From positions 62,001 through 126,000 of the forward strand of contig JANQES010000110.1 of the NCBI GenBank assembly GCA_028278205.1: a stretch of DNA of 64,000 nt, written 5' to 3'. This document shows positions 29,768 through 38,882 of the stretch, in pieces. The stretch is from Rhodothermales bacterium (GTDB lineage: Bacteria > Bacteroidota > Rhodothermia > Rhodothermales > Bin80). A model generated the notes under the pieces. The model was not told where the DNA came from. It was given only the letters and a program-made list of their open reading frames with translations, and made no database searches. The stretch's first letter is position 1; each line of letters starts with the position of its first letter. The position numbers and the translations under genes were made by a program.

Positions 29768-30649
29768 ATGCCTAAACTCGCCGTTTTTCCCAAGGCTTTT
29801 ATGGATGCGTTGTGCATCGACGGATCGATGACGCTGCGCCAGTGGATCGATCTGGCGGCGACGCTCGACGTGGACGGGATGGAGTTTTACGGCGGCTTTC
29901 TCGATTTGAAAGAGAAGTCCGGCTGGCCCACCTACCGCCGGATGCTCGAAGACGCCGGGCTGGCGATGCCTATGTTGTGTTGCTCGCCGGATTTCTGCCA
30001 TCCCGATCCGGCCTTTCGCCAGGAGCAGATCGACCGGGAGAAGCATTGGATTGACATGACGGCGGCGCTGGGCGGGCAGTATTGCCGGGTGCTATCGGGC
30101 CAGCGCCGTCCGGAGATGAGCCGCGAGGAAGGGCTCAAGGTGGTCGCCGCGTCGATCGAGGCGTGCCTGGAGTATGCCGCCGGGGCCGGCATCACACTGA
30201 TTCTCGAAAATCATTACAAAGACAATTACTGGACCTATCCTGAGTTCGCCCAACACATGGAGGTCTTCTGCGATCTCGTCGCCCGCATCGACGCGCCTCA
30301 CTTCGGCGTGAACTACGATCCGTCGAATGCCTTCCTGGCCGGCGACGATCCGTTGGAGCTGCTGCGCCGTGTCAAACATCGCGTGGTAACGATGCACGCC
30401 TCGGATCGGTATCTGAAGGAGGGCACGCTCGACGATCTGCGCAAGGAAGAAACCGTCGAGGGGTACGCCGCTCGCCTGGCGCACGGCGAAATCGGCAAAG
30501 GCTTGAATGATTACGATGCCATCTTTCAGGAATTGCACGACGTTGGCTTCGACGGCTGGATCAGCATCGAAGACGGCGTCGAAGGGATGGATCAACTGGC
30601 GCGAAGCGTAGCCTTCCTGCGGGAGAAAATCGCTCGGTACTGGCCGTAA
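29768..30649 (+). CDS. Sugar phosphate isomerase/epimerase (xylose-isomerase-like TIM barrel)
   Basis: 293 residues. The fold is indicated by DGMEFYGGFL near residue 40, ITLILENHYKDNYW in the middle, HFGVNYDPSNAFL, VVTMHASDRY and a final DGWISIEDGVEGMDQL; the acidic and His residues in ENH, YDPSN, HASD and SIEDG are the typical metal ligands. The protein is cytoplasmic. With the upstream MDR and SDR dehydrogenases and the OMPDC-like enzyme it makes a plausible catabolic set for an oxidised sugar. The substrate is unknown. Confidence 0.88.
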   Translation: MPKLAVFPKAFMDALCIDGSMTLRQWIDLAATLDVDGMEFYGGFLDLKEKSGWPTYRRMLEDAGLAMPMLCCSPDFCHPDPAFRQEQIDREKHWIDMTAALGGQYCRVLSGQRRPEMSREEGLKVVAASIEACLEYAAGAGITLILENHYKDNYWTYPEFAQHMEVFCDLVARIDAPHFGVNYDPSNAFLAGDDPLELLRRVKHRVVTMHASDRYLKEGTLDDLRKEETVEGYAARLAHGEIGKGLNDYDAIFQELHDVGFDGWISIEDGVEGMDQLARSVAFLREKIARYWP

Positions 30650-30678
30650 ATGGAAGCTGTTATCCTTCGCCCTAATCG

Positions 30679-30722
30679 ATCAGCCATCCCACATCTCGTA
30701 TCCCGAATCGCGTATCCAATCG
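30679..30722. repeat. Single arm of a GGGATACG-family element
   Basis: CCATCCCACATCTCGTATCC is followed by CGAATCGCGTATCCAATCG. These are CGTATCCC-type words as at 5903-5946. I see no opposing arm within 200 bases. It lies just before the start codon of the TPR gene (30731). Confidence 0.6.
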
Positions 30723-30730
30723 ATCCTATT

Positions 30731-32056
30731 ATGTCTGAAGATCAGCGCCCATCGACCGGTCGAGCCCCGGAAAAACCGGCGACCCGGATTGCCGTCCTCC
30801 CCTTTGCCAATGCGAGCAACGATCCTGAGCAAGATTACTTCGGGGAAGGGCTGGCAGCGGAGATTCTGATTTGTCTGGCTCGCGTCCCCGGCCTTCATCT
30901 CGTGGCTCGCTCTTCCGTTTGTGTCCTGAACCAGGAAGAACATGAGGTCGGCGACATCGGCAGGCTGCTCCACGCCACGGCGGTTTTACATGGCGCCGTT
31001 CGGCTGGAAGACGATCACCTCGAAATCACGGTAAACCTCGTCGATGTGGCATCGGAGGGTACGCTGTGGTCGGGCCGGTACGAGCGCGCGTTGCAGGACG
31101 TCTTCGTCGTGCTTGATGAAATTGCTGCCGGAGTGGCGGGCGCGTTTGAGGCAAAAGCCGAACGGGTGCGCAACATCCAGAGCATCCAGACCAGCGACGT
31201 CGAGGCGTACGATTATTACCTGCGCGGTCGTGAGTTTTTCTATCAATACAGCCGGCATGGCGTCGAGGAGGCGCTGGCCATGTTTCAGGAGGCCATCGCC
31301 CTCGATGAGGCGTATGCGCTGGCGTATTGCGGGCTTGCCGATTGCTACTCGTATCTGTATATGTACGTCGAGAGCACCGATGTCAACATGGCCGAAGCCG
31401 GCTCGGCCAGCGGCAAAGCGCTCGCTCTGGATCCGTTGCTGGCCGAAGCCCACGCGGCGGGTGGCGTGGCGTTGTCGCTCAGTCGAAGCTTCGAGGCGTC
31501 AGAGGCGGCCTTTGAGCGGGCTATCGAACTCGATCCGCAGCTTTTCGAGGCGCGCTATTTCTATGGACGGGTGTGTTTCGTCCAGGGTAAGCTGGAGAAG
31601 GCCATCGACCTCTTCGAGGAGGCGCACCGGGTGCGGCCTGAGGACTATCAGCCGCTATTGCTTACCGGGCAAATCCATGATACCCTCCAACAGCCGGAGC
31701 AGGCTGCAGCGGTGCGTCGCCGGGGCATCGCCGTGGTTGAGCAGCATCTGAAGCTCAATCCAGAGGATACGCGGGCGTTGTACATGGGCGCTAACGGCCT
31801 GGTGGCTCTGGGGGAATCGGAGAAAGGCCTGGAATGGCTGGAACGCGCCCTCGCGCTGGAGTCTGACGATGCCATGTTGCTCTACAACGCCGGCTGTATC
31901 TACGCGCTGCTTCACCGCGACGACGACGCGTTGACATGCCTGGAACGGTCGGTCGAAGCCGGCGTGACGCAGCGGGAATGGTATGAACACGACAGCAACC
32001 TCGACAGCGTGCGCGCCCATCCCCGGTTTCAGGCGTTGCTGGCGGGGATGGAGTAA
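30731..32056 (+). CDS. TolB-like / TPR repeat protein
   Basis: 441 residues from the ATG at 30731; upstream codons are repeat-derived. The N-terminal 150 residues (RIAVLPFANASNDPEQDYFGEG, LLHATAVLHGAVRLE, LWSGRYERALQDVFVVLDEIA) match the TolB/FlgO-like module that follows cyclase or wHTH domains in adenylate-cyclase-type regulators; here no such domain precedes it. Tetratricopeptide repeats follow to the end (YDYYLRGREFFYQYSRHG, AFERAIELDPQLFEARYFYG, LALESDDAMLLYNAGCIYALL). Probably a scaffold protein; no enzymatic site is visible. Confidence 0.85.
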   Translation: MSEDQRPSTGRAPEKPATRIAVLPFANASNDPEQDYFGEGLAAEILICLARVPGLHLVARSSVCVLNQEEHEVGDIGRLLHATAVLHGAVRLEDDHLEITVNLVDVASEGTLWSGRYERALQDVFVVLDEIAAGVAGAFEAKAERVRNIQSIQTSDVEAYDYYLRGREFFYQYSRHGVEEALAMFQEAIALDEAYALAYCGLADCYSYLYMYVESTDVNMAEAGSASGKALALDPLLAEAHAAGGVALSLSRSFEASEAAFERAIELDPQLFEARYFYGRVCFVQGKLEKAIDLFEEAHRVRPEDYQPLLLTGQIHDTLQQPEQAAAVRRRGIAVVEQHLKLNPEDTRALYMGANGLVALGESEKGLEWLERALALESDDAMLLYNAGCIYALLHRDDDALTCLERSVEAGVTQREWYEHDSNLDSVRAHPRFQALLAGME

Positions 32057-32066
32057 GGGTTGGGGG

Positions 32067-32097
32067 TTTTGGATTTTGGATTTGCGATTTTGGATTG
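32067..32097. repeat. Single arm of a TTTTGGAT-family element
   Basis: TTTTGGATTTTGGATTTGCG followed by ATTTTGGATTG, beginning 11 bases after the TPR stop. The arm ends GGATTG like other members, but no CAATCC arm follows before the Kelch gene at 32189, so this is a half element. Confidence 0.8.
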
Positions 32098-32188
32098 GGT
32101 GCATTCTGATAGCTTCTAAACCATCCCAATGGCAGCGGCATCTAAGATAAAAGTGATCTCGTTGCTCTGAAGCCAGACCCCCGGAACG

Positions 32189-33322
32189 ATGGCATTTTTC
32201 AAGGAAAAAACGAGTTTGACGGCTTTTTTGGCCCTGGGCGTTCTGCTCGTCGTCGCGGTGTTTGCAGGATGGAGTGAATCGGAACCGGCTGCCGAAGCAG
32301 GGGCGCTCATCGTCACGAAACCGATGCAGACGGCGCGGGCGGCGCATACAGCAACCCTGCTCTACGACGGCACGGTCTTGATTACCGGCGGCTTTGTCAG
32401 AGACCGGGAAAGCGATCCTTTTGCCGGCGCCGAACGCTACGACCCTGAGCGCGGCGTTTTTATCAAAGCGGGCGCGATGACGACGGGGCGGCAGTCACAC
32501 TCGGCCACGTTATTGCGCGATGGACGCGTGCTGATCGCAGGTGGCTACGACGGCTCCTATCTCGCCAGCGCCGAACTCTACGACCCGGCTACCGGCACTT
32601 TCACCGCGACCGAAAACATGACCGCCGGGCGCATCGGGCACCGGGCGACCCTGCTCGCTGATGGCAAGGTGCTCATCACCGGAGGCGCTACAACGGGCAT
32701 GAAGCACGTGGCCACGGCCGAACTCTATGACCCCGCCACGGACCAGTTTACGCCGGCAGGCGCCATGACGACGCCCCGGATCAGCCACACCCAGACGTTG
32801 CTGGTAGACGGTTCGGTGCTGATCACCGGCGGATCGTCTGGCCGCCGCCGGGGACCAACCGCCGAGGCTGAGATTTTTGATCCGCTCACAGGCGCTTTTC
32901 GTCCTGCCGGCGCGATGACCACGGCGCGGTACAAACACGCTGCGGTGTTGATGGAAGACGAACGCGTGCTGGTCGTTGCCGGCTCGAATGAAGGCGACTT
33001 CCACGGGCGCTACGACACCGCCGAGATCTTCGACCCGGCCACCGGCACTTTTTCAGAGACGTCGCACCTCAACAGTGCCCGTTTCAAACTGCGCACCGCC
33101 GTCACCCTGTTGACCGACGGCAAGGTGCTCGTGGCCGGCGGATCTGAAATGCTCGAAGTCTACGATCCCGAAACCGAACGCTTCACCCCGGTCGCGAACC
33201 AGTTCGATGCAGCCCGTTTCTTTTCGACGGCCACCTTGCTTCAGGACGGGCGTGTGCTGATCACCGGCGGCTACGATGAACGGATTCAGAGCACGGCTAA
33301 AGCCTGGATCTATAAGCCTTAA
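32189..33322 (+). CDS. Kelch-repeat beta-propeller protein with N-terminal membrane anchor
   Basis: 377 residues. One hydrophobic segment at residues 9-28 (SLTAFLALGVLLVVAVFAGW) is a signal or anchor. At least six Kelch motifs of about 50 residues follow, each with an HTATLL- or HSATLL-like block, VLITGG or VLIAGG, and AELYDPATGTF. This predicts an extracytoplasmic beta-propeller of six or seven blades, usually for carbohydrate or protein binding. No catalytic residues can be pointed to. It is on the plus strand after the TPR gene with a half repeat between. Confidence 0.88.
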   Translation: MAFFKEKTSLTAFLALGVLLVVAVFAGWSESEPAAEAGALIVTKPMQTARAAHTATLLYDGTVLITGGFVRDRESDPFAGAERYDPERGVFIKAGAMTTGRQSHSATLLRDGRVLIAGGYDGSYLASAELYDPATGTFTATENMTAGRIGHRATLLADGKVLITGGATTGMKHVATAELYDPATDQFTPAGAMTTPRISHTQTLLVDGSVLITGGSSGRRRGPTAEAEIFDPLTGAFRPAGAMTTARYKHAAVLMEDERVLVVAGSNEGDFHGRYDTAEIFDPATGTFSETSHLNSARFKLRTAVTLLTDGKVLVAGGSEMLEVYDPETERFTPVANQFDAARFFSTATLLQDGRVLITGGYDERIQSTAKAWIYKP

Positions 33323-33453
33323 GTAGATTTAATTGAAGTGATACTTTATACTAAATCTGGCCTGTTGCAGGCCTTCGGTGATGAAACGGTCTACCGATCC
33401 GGGCGTCAGGCCGTCCCAGCCGCTGAACCAAAGGAATCAAGCAAGAGCCCCGG

Positions 33454-34431
33454 CTACGATCCGCCCTTTACATGATTCTTGCCAAATCGCACCGTGCGTG
33501 CGTCTTCCTCCTGGCCGGTATTCGAGGTCAGCAAATCATAGAGTTCAGGCCGACGGGCTTTGAGCCAGCGGCGCCCGGATGATAACGGTTGAACACGCGC
33601 ATCGAGATCGGCCGCCACCATGGCGTCGGCGGCTTGCCAGGTTTCGGCAAGGATCTCGCCGTAGGGATCGAGGATCATGGCGTTGCCGGTACGTACTTCG
33701 CCGTCGTCGTAGCCGACGCCGTTGCTGAAGACGACGAACAGGCCGTTGTCGTGGGCGCGGGCCGGAAGCCATCGCATCAGCCAGGCCCGGCCTTTGGACC
33801 CCTTGAATTCGGCTTCGATGGCGTCGGGGTTTTTGTGGCGATTATGCCAGAGTTCCGGGTCGATCAACCCCATCGCGCGAGGGCTTCGGGAATGGCAGCC
33901 GCCTGTCTGATGCGGCGCCAGAAGCACTTCGGCGCCCATCAACGCCGCGATGCGGGCGTTTTCGATGAGGTTATTGTCATAGCAAATCAGGATGCCCATG
34001 CGGCAGCCGTGGGGTGTGTCGAAGACGGTGTATTCGTTGCCGGAGGCGATGTGTTCGCTGATAAAACAGTGCAATTTGCGATGGCAGGCCGTCCGCCCGT
34101 CTGGCATCGCGACGACGTAGGCGTTGTAGAGCGTGCCGTCGTCGTCGCGCTCGATGAGGCCGGCGCCGATGGTCAGGGCGTGGTCGGCGGAGAGGTTTAG
34201 CAAGGCTTGTGTAGACGGCCCGCCGGGCACTGGCTCGGCCAGGGCGTCGATGGCTTCGCGGGAGAGGGTGCGTACGTGCCAGTAGCCGGTGAGGCACATC
34301 TCAGGAAAAGCAATGACATCGACGTGTTGCGCGGCGGCGTCTTGGACGAAGGCGCGGACGGTTTCCAGATTCGCTGCTTTATCGCCCGGCGCATGCTGGA
34401 ATTGTACGGCAGCGGCGCGGATATTTCGCAT
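33454..34431 (-). CDS. Carbon-nitrogen hydrolase (nitrilase superfamily)
   Basis: 325 residues from the ATG at 34431, which puts the family start AAAVQFQHAPGD at residue 6. The catalytic triad is complete: Glu44 in FPEMCLTGY, Lys119 in HRKLHC, and Cys150 in LICYDNN. The protein hydrolyses an amide or nitrile; the substrate is unknown. It is cytoplasmic. It converges with the Kelch gene and is divergent from the esterase gene at 34591. The 131-base gap downstream holds a small GGCCTG/CAGGCC hairpin (33359-33373) and nothing else I recognise. Confidence 0.9.
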   Translation of the reverse strand: MRNIRAAAVQFQHAPGDKAANLETVRAFVQDAAAQHVDVIAFPEMCLTGYWHVRTLSREAIDALAEPVPGGPSTQALLNLSADHALTIGAGLIERDDDGTLYNAYVVAMPDGRTACHRKLHCFISEHIASGNEYTVFDTPHGCRMGILICYDNNLIENARIAALMGAEVLLAPHQTGGCHSRSPRAMGLIDPELWHNRHKNPDAIEAEFKGSKGRAWLMRWLPARAHDNGLFVVFSNGVGYDDGEVRTGNAMILDPYGEILAETWQAADAMVAADLDARVQPLSSGRRWLKARRPELYDLLTSNTGQEEDARTVRFGKNHVKGGS

Positions 34432-34590
34432 GAATCGATGGTTCTGGGTTTCGAAATTCACTGTAAACAACGGTAAATATCGCGTGCCCGGCGGCGTGCT
34501 ACAACGTACGCTTGCTGATTACACATGATCTTGGTTAATTGCAAGTCCCTGACGAAAAAGACGATACGCGCACAACGCCCTCCCGCCGTC

Positions 34591-35730
34591 ATGAATCGCT
34601 CCATCATCGCTCTGGCCGTTTTTGGTACGGTCCTCGCCTTCGGTCTCGCATCGCAGCCGGCGGCGGCGCAGCAGGGCAAGGCGTCTGCGCCGGAGGTGCA
34701 TGCCGACGGGCGGGTGACGGTGAGCCTGAAGGCGCCGCGAGCCGGCAAGGTCGATCTCTTTTCGCTCGAACTCGTGCCGGTCATCGATACGATGCGCGTG
34801 GTCATGACGATGGAGGCCGATAGCGTCTGGCGGGCCACCGTGGGGCCGTTGCCGCCCGGCATCTATGACTACTGGTTCGAACTCGACGGCCTCGGCATCA
34901 CCGATCCGCTGGGGCGCAATGCCTTCGGCCATAACCGGGGCAGCCGCGATTATTTTGAAGTGCCCGGCCCGGAAGGGGCGCCCCGGCACGATGAACGCCG
35001 CGACGTGCCGGCGGGCGCCTTGACCATCCACTGGTATGCCTCAGACGCCACCGGGACGAGGCGGCGGCTGCACGTCTACACGCCGCCGGGCTACCTCGAA
35101 CAGCCGGATCGGACCTACCCGGTGCTCTACCTGCTCCACGGCGCCGGCGACAACGACGCGCACTGGTTCAAACTCGGACGCGCCCACGTGATTCTCGACA
35201 ACCTGATCGCCGACAGCGCCGCCGTGCCGATGGTCGTCGTCATGCCCGATGGCATTCCCGAGGTGCAGTCCGAAGGAGACGGCATGGAATACTGGCGACA
35301 GGTCAACGACGCCTTTACCGCAGATTTTCTGGGCGATGTGATGCCTTTCGTCGAGGCGCGCTACCGGGTGCGCGCAGACCGCGAAGGACGCGCCATCGCC
35401 GGTCTTTCGCTGGGCGGCGGCCAGACGATGCGGATCGGGCTGAGCAACCCGGATCATTTTGCCTGGATCGGCGCTTTCAGCAGCGCCACGTTCTGGCTCG
35501 GCCCCGTCCTCGATCAACTCGCCGAAAACCCCGAACAGGTGAACGAGCAACTCAGGCTCTTCTGGATCGCCATCGGCAAAGACGATTTTATGCTGGCGCC
35601 GCATACGATGGTCGTCCAGCGGCTCGGTGCGCTCGGCATCAACCATGAATATCACGAGACCGAGGGCTATCATATGTGGAGCGTGTGGCGCGATTACCTC
35701 GCCAAATTTGCCCCTCGATTATGGCAATGA
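34591..35730 (+). CDS. Secreted esterase with N-terminal E-set/CBM48-like domain
   Basis: 379 residues from the ATG at 34591 (signal peptide SIIALAVFGTVLAFGLASQPAAA). The first 110 mature residues (VTVSLKAPRAGKVDLFS, GIYDYWFELDGLGITDPLG) form an immunoglobulin-like module seen in carbohydrate-active enzymes. The hydrolase part has YPVLYLLHGAGDND, nucleophile GLSLGG, an acidic residue in WIAIGKDDFML, and His in ETEGYHMWSVW. It resembles carbohydrate esterase family 1 proteins. Its stop overlaps the next gene (ATGA at 35727-35730), so it forms a coupled pair with a serine hydrolase. Confidence 0.9.
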   Translation: MNRSIIALAVFGTVLAFGLASQPAAAQQGKASAPEVHADGRVTVSLKAPRAGKVDLFSLELVPVIDTMRVVMTMEADSVWRATVGPLPPGIYDYWFELDGLGITDPLGRNAFGHNRGSRDYFEVPGPEGAPRHDERRDVPAGALTIHWYASDATGTRRRLHVYTPPGYLEQPDRTYPVLYLLHGAGDNDAHWFKLGRAHVILDNLIADSAAVPMVVVMPDGIPEVQSEGDGMEYWRQVNDAFTADFLGDVMPFVEARYRVRADREGRAIAGLSLGGGQTMRIGLSNPDHFAWIGAFSSATFWLGPVLDQLAENPEQVNEQLRLFWIAIGKDDFMLAPHTMVVQRLGALGINHEYHETEGYHMWSVWRDYLAKFAPRLWQ

Positions 35731-36884
35731 TGCAACGTTTATATCGATCTCTCTTCCTCGTCGCTGCGTGGGTTGTTGCCATCGGGATGGCAACTCCGCA
35801 GGCACACGCGCAGCCGGTGCTCAGCAGCGAGGCCGAGGCTGCCATCGCGCGTTTTGCCGCGCAGATCGAAAGCGACGTGCAGGCCGATAGCATCGGTAGC
35901 ATCGCCGCCGCTGTGGTGGACGGCAACCGCGTCGTCTGGGCCGAAGCCTTCGGTTGGGCCGATCGGGAACGGCAGATTCCTGCTATCCCAGAGACGATCT
36001 ATCGCACCGGATCGATCTCCAAATCCATCACTGCTGTAGCGCTGGTCCAACTCGTCGAAGCCGGCGTGCTGGGCCTGGACGACCCCGTCGCGCGCTATTT
36101 TCCGGAGATCAACCAGCTTGCCGATTCGCTCAAACGAACGCCGCACATCACGTTCCGGCATTTAGCCAGCCACACCGCCGGCCTCATCCGCGAACCCGAA
36201 CTGCCCGGTGCTGCCGCCGGACCCATCGCGACGTGGGAAAGTCAGATCATCGCCTCGATTCCCACGACGTCGTTCAAGACGGCGCCGGGGGCTGTGTATT
36301 CATATTCGAATATCGGATTCGGCATGCTGGGGCTGGCGCTGTCTCGCGCTGCCGGGCAACCGTTCATGGATCTGGTCCACGCCCGCATCTTCGAGCCGCT
36401 GGGCATGACCAGCAGCACCTTCATCCTGACGCCGGAGATGGAGCAGCGGATGTCGGTCGGCTATCTCAACTGGGGCGATTCCATCGATACGGACCTGCCG
36501 GCCCTGGAGCACACCGGACGCGGCTACAAAGTGCCCAACGGCGGCGTCTATTCGACTGTGGGCGATCTCGCAATGTTTATCGCCGGGCAGACCGGCGCGT
36601 CCTCCGCGGCCATTCTCTCGCCCGAAAGCCGCGCCGCGATGCACCGCATTCAGACGCCGGGTTCGAATACGCGAGGGTATGGATTGGGCTTTTCCGTCCG
36701 GCTGGATGAGGCCGGGCATTGGGTCGTCGGCCACGGCGGGAGTGTCGCCGGGTATACCGCCTATCTTTGTTTCGACCCGGAGACACAACTCGGCGTGGTC
36801 TTGCTGCGCAACTACAACCGGGGGCGCACCAACCTGGGCCGGAGCGCTACCGGGCTGCTGGCGGATCTGGTCAAATCGAAGTAG
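35727..36884 (+). CDS. Beta-lactamase-fold serine hydrolase, secreted
   Basis: 385 residues starting at an ATG that overlaps the esterase stop; an in-frame ATG at 35721 is an alternative. A signal peptide (SLFLVAAWVVAIGMATPQAHA) precedes the catalytic domain with SISK in TGSISKSIT, YSN in VYSYSNIGFG and HGG in VVGHGGSVAG. It belongs to the same broad class C / EstB group as the genes at 21-24 kb but is not a close copy. The likely role is periplasmic hydrolysis of peptides or esters, in concert with the coupled esterase. Confidence 0.9.
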   Translation: MMQRLYRSLFLVAAWVVAIGMATPQAHAQPVLSSEAEAAIARFAAQIESDVQADSIGSIAAAVVDGNRVVWAEAFGWADRERQIPAIPETIYRTGSISKSITAVALVQLVEAGVLGLDDPVARYFPEINQLADSLKRTPHITFRHLASHTAGLIREPELPGAAAGPIATWESQIIASIPTTSFKTAPGAVYSYSNIGFGMLGLALSRAAGQPFMDLVHARIFEPLGMTSSTFILTPEMEQRMSVGYLNWGDSIDTDLPALEHTGRGYKVPNGGVYSTVGDLAMFIAGQTGASSAAILSPESRAAMHRIQTPGSNTRGYGLGFSVRLDEAGHWVVGHGGSVAGYTAYLCFDPETQLGVVLLRNYNRGRTNLGRSATGLLADLVKSK

Positions 36885-37058
36885 TGTTTTAGTGTTCTGG
36901 TGTTATGGTGTTTGAGCACCGCCCGGCCCTAAAGAGCCGGGCTCAGGGCTCAAGGACGCCTTCGGCGCCCTCAAACAGGCCCATCGGGCCTTCAACAATG
37001 AGCCCGGTGGTTCACCGCCGGGCGGGCTCGTTACTAAAACACCATAACACTCAAACAC
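36884..37058. repeat. Inverted-repeat element, GTGTTTTAGTGTTATGG family, with inner hairpins
   Basis: Left arm 36884-36913 (GTGTTTTAGTGTTCTGGTGT and so on) begins at the last base of the hydrolase stop codon. Right arm 37031-37058 (TTACTAAAACACCATAACAC and so on) is complementary. The 115-base core contains several GC-rich hairpins (AGAGCCGGGCTC, GGCGCC, GGCCCATCGGGCC, CCCGGTGGTTCACCGCCGGG). A second, shorter member is at 46688-46763. Confidence 0.85.
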
Positions 37059-37079
37059 GAATCCTCACCTGAATCAACG

Positions 37080-38828
37080 ATGCTAAAAACCTGCAAGCTG
37101 CTCGTCCCGGCCCTTCTGCTCATGGTTTTCCTGGGCGGATGCACGACCACGCCCGATGCCGAGGCCGACCTGATCCTGACGAACGGGCGCGTCTACACCT
37201 TCACCTGGAACGATCCCGCCTCGGATGGCACACCGGCGTCCGGGGCGCCCTATCAGGACGGCGTCTGGCGCCCTGATGCGGGGGCTGTGGCCGTTCGGGG
37301 CGACGAAATCCTCTTCGTGGGAAGCAACGCTGAGGCCGAGGCTTTTCGGGGTGATCAAACCCGCGTCATCGACGTGCAGGGGGGCACTATCCTTCCGGGG
37401 CTGGTGGATTCACACACGCACGTCGCCGGGCTGGGGGCCAACCTGGAACGGGTCGATCTGTTGGACGTGCAGACCGAGGCGGAAGCCGTCGCGCGCGTCG
37501 CGGCGCGGGCTGCCGAGACGCCGCCGGGCGAATGGATCGTCGGCTGGGGATGGGATGAAGGCGCCTGGGCCAATCGATACCCGGATATGCAACTGCTGAC
37601 CGAACGCGTGCCCGATCACCCGGCAGTAATGCGCAGCCTCCACGGTTTTGCCGTCTGGGGTAATCGCCTGGCTTTCGAGCAAGCGGGCATCACGGCGGAT
37701 ACGCAAGCCCCCGTCGGCGGCGAGATCCGCAAAGACGCCGCCGGCAATCCCACCGGACTGCTCCTGAACAACGCCACCGACCTGCTCACTGGCGCCATTC
37801 CGCCCCCCGGCCCCGACCAGTACAAAGCGCAGGTTTTGGCTGGATTGCAGGAGATGGCCCGATCTGGCTACGTGGCGGTTCATGAAGCCGGCGTCCCCAC
37901 GAACCTCTACGCCGCCCTCGAAGCGCTGGAGGCCGAAGGCGCCTTGCCGGTGCGTGTCTATGTGATGCTCAGCGCCAGCGACGAAGACCTCCTGCGCGCC
38001 TGGCTTGACCGCGGCCCCGACACCTCGGGCGACGGCATGTTGATGACGCGGTCCGTCAAAGCCTACTACGACGGCGCCCTCGGCTCGCGCGGCGCCCGAC
38101 TGCTCGATGATTACAGCGACCAACCCGGCCACCGGGGCGTCAGCGGCGAAAACTACGGGTTCAACGAAGCCCTCGTGGCCGACATGATCCGGGCAGGCTT
38201 CCAGGTCGGCATCCACGCCATCGGCGATGCCGGCAACCGCGAGACGCTCACTTTTCTTGAAAACGTCCTTGCCACCGATGCCGGGGCGAAGGCTCTACGC
38301 CATCGCATCGAACATGCCCAGGTCGTCCATCCGGACGATTTTGCGCGGTTTCAGCAGTCCGGGATCATCGCTTCGATGGAGCCGCCGCATGCGGTGGAGG
38401 ATAAGACCTGGGCCGAAGACCGTCTCGGACCCGAACGTGTCCAGGGGGCCTATGCGTGGCGCACGTTCCGCGAGACCGGCGTGCGTCTTATTTTCAATTC
38501 CGACCTCGCCGGTTCGGATCACAACATCTTTTACGGCCTTCATGCGGCAATCACACGCCGGAGCAAAGATTTGCAGCCCGAAGGTGGCTGGTATCCGGAA
38601 CAGAATATGACGCCCGAAGAAGCGGTACGCGCCTACACGGTTTGGCCGGCTTTCGCGGCGTTTCTCGAAGAAAATACAGGCATTCTGGCGCCCGGTCGAT
38701 GGGCTGATCTGACCGTCTTGAGCATCGATCCACTCGTGACGGGCGCCGAAGAACCAGCCCGGCTTTTTGACGGAACGGTTCAACTGACGGTGGTGGGAGG
38801 GAAGGTGGTCTACGAGGCGGAGGAGTGA
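37080..38828 (+). CDS. YtcJ-type amidohydrolase lipoprotein
   Basis: 582 residues. The signal peptide ends in a lipobox (LGGC, Cys21). The amidohydrolase core begins ADLILTNGRVYTF and has the metal motif DSHTHVAGLG, VHEAGVPTNL, the Lys/Asp region VKAYYDGALGSRGA, GIHAIGDAGN and HRIEHAQVVHP, ending with SIDPLVTGAEEPARLFDG. This is the amidohydrolase 3 / YtcJ group, metal-dependent hydrolases of amide bonds. Surface lipidation suggests action on external substrates. A nitrilase follows 54 bases downstream on the same strand, so the two may be co-expressed. Confidence 0.92.
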   Translation: MLKTCKLLVPALLLMVFLGGCTTTPDAEADLILTNGRVYTFTWNDPASDGTPASGAPYQDGVWRPDAGAVAVRGDEILFVGSNAEAEAFRGDQTRVIDVQGGTILPGLVDSHTHVAGLGANLERVDLLDVQTEAEAVARVAARAAETPPGEWIVGWGWDEGAWANRYPDMQLLTERVPDHPAVMRSLHGFAVWGNRLAFEQAGITADTQAPVGGEIRKDAAGNPTGLLLNNATDLLTGAIPPPGPDQYKAQVLAGLQEMARSGYVAVHEAGVPTNLYAALEALEAEGALPVRVYVMLSASDEDLLRAWLDRGPDTSGDGMLMTRSVKAYYDGALGSRGARLLDDYSDQPGHRGVSGENYGFNEALVADMIRAGFQVGIHAIGDAGNRETLTFLENVLATDAGAKALRHRIEHAQVVHPDDFARFQQSGIIASMEPPHAVEDKTWAEDRLGPERVQGAYAWRTFRETGVRLIFNSDLAGSDHNIFYGLHAAITRRSKDLQPEGGWYPEQNMTPEEAVRAYTVWPAFAAFLEENTGILAPGRWADLTVLSIDPLVTGAEEPARLFDGTVQLTVVGGKVVYEAEE

Positions 38829-38882
38829 CGGCAATACCCTCTGAAATGTACAAAAAAAATCGGATCTACGGAAGCTGATTTA

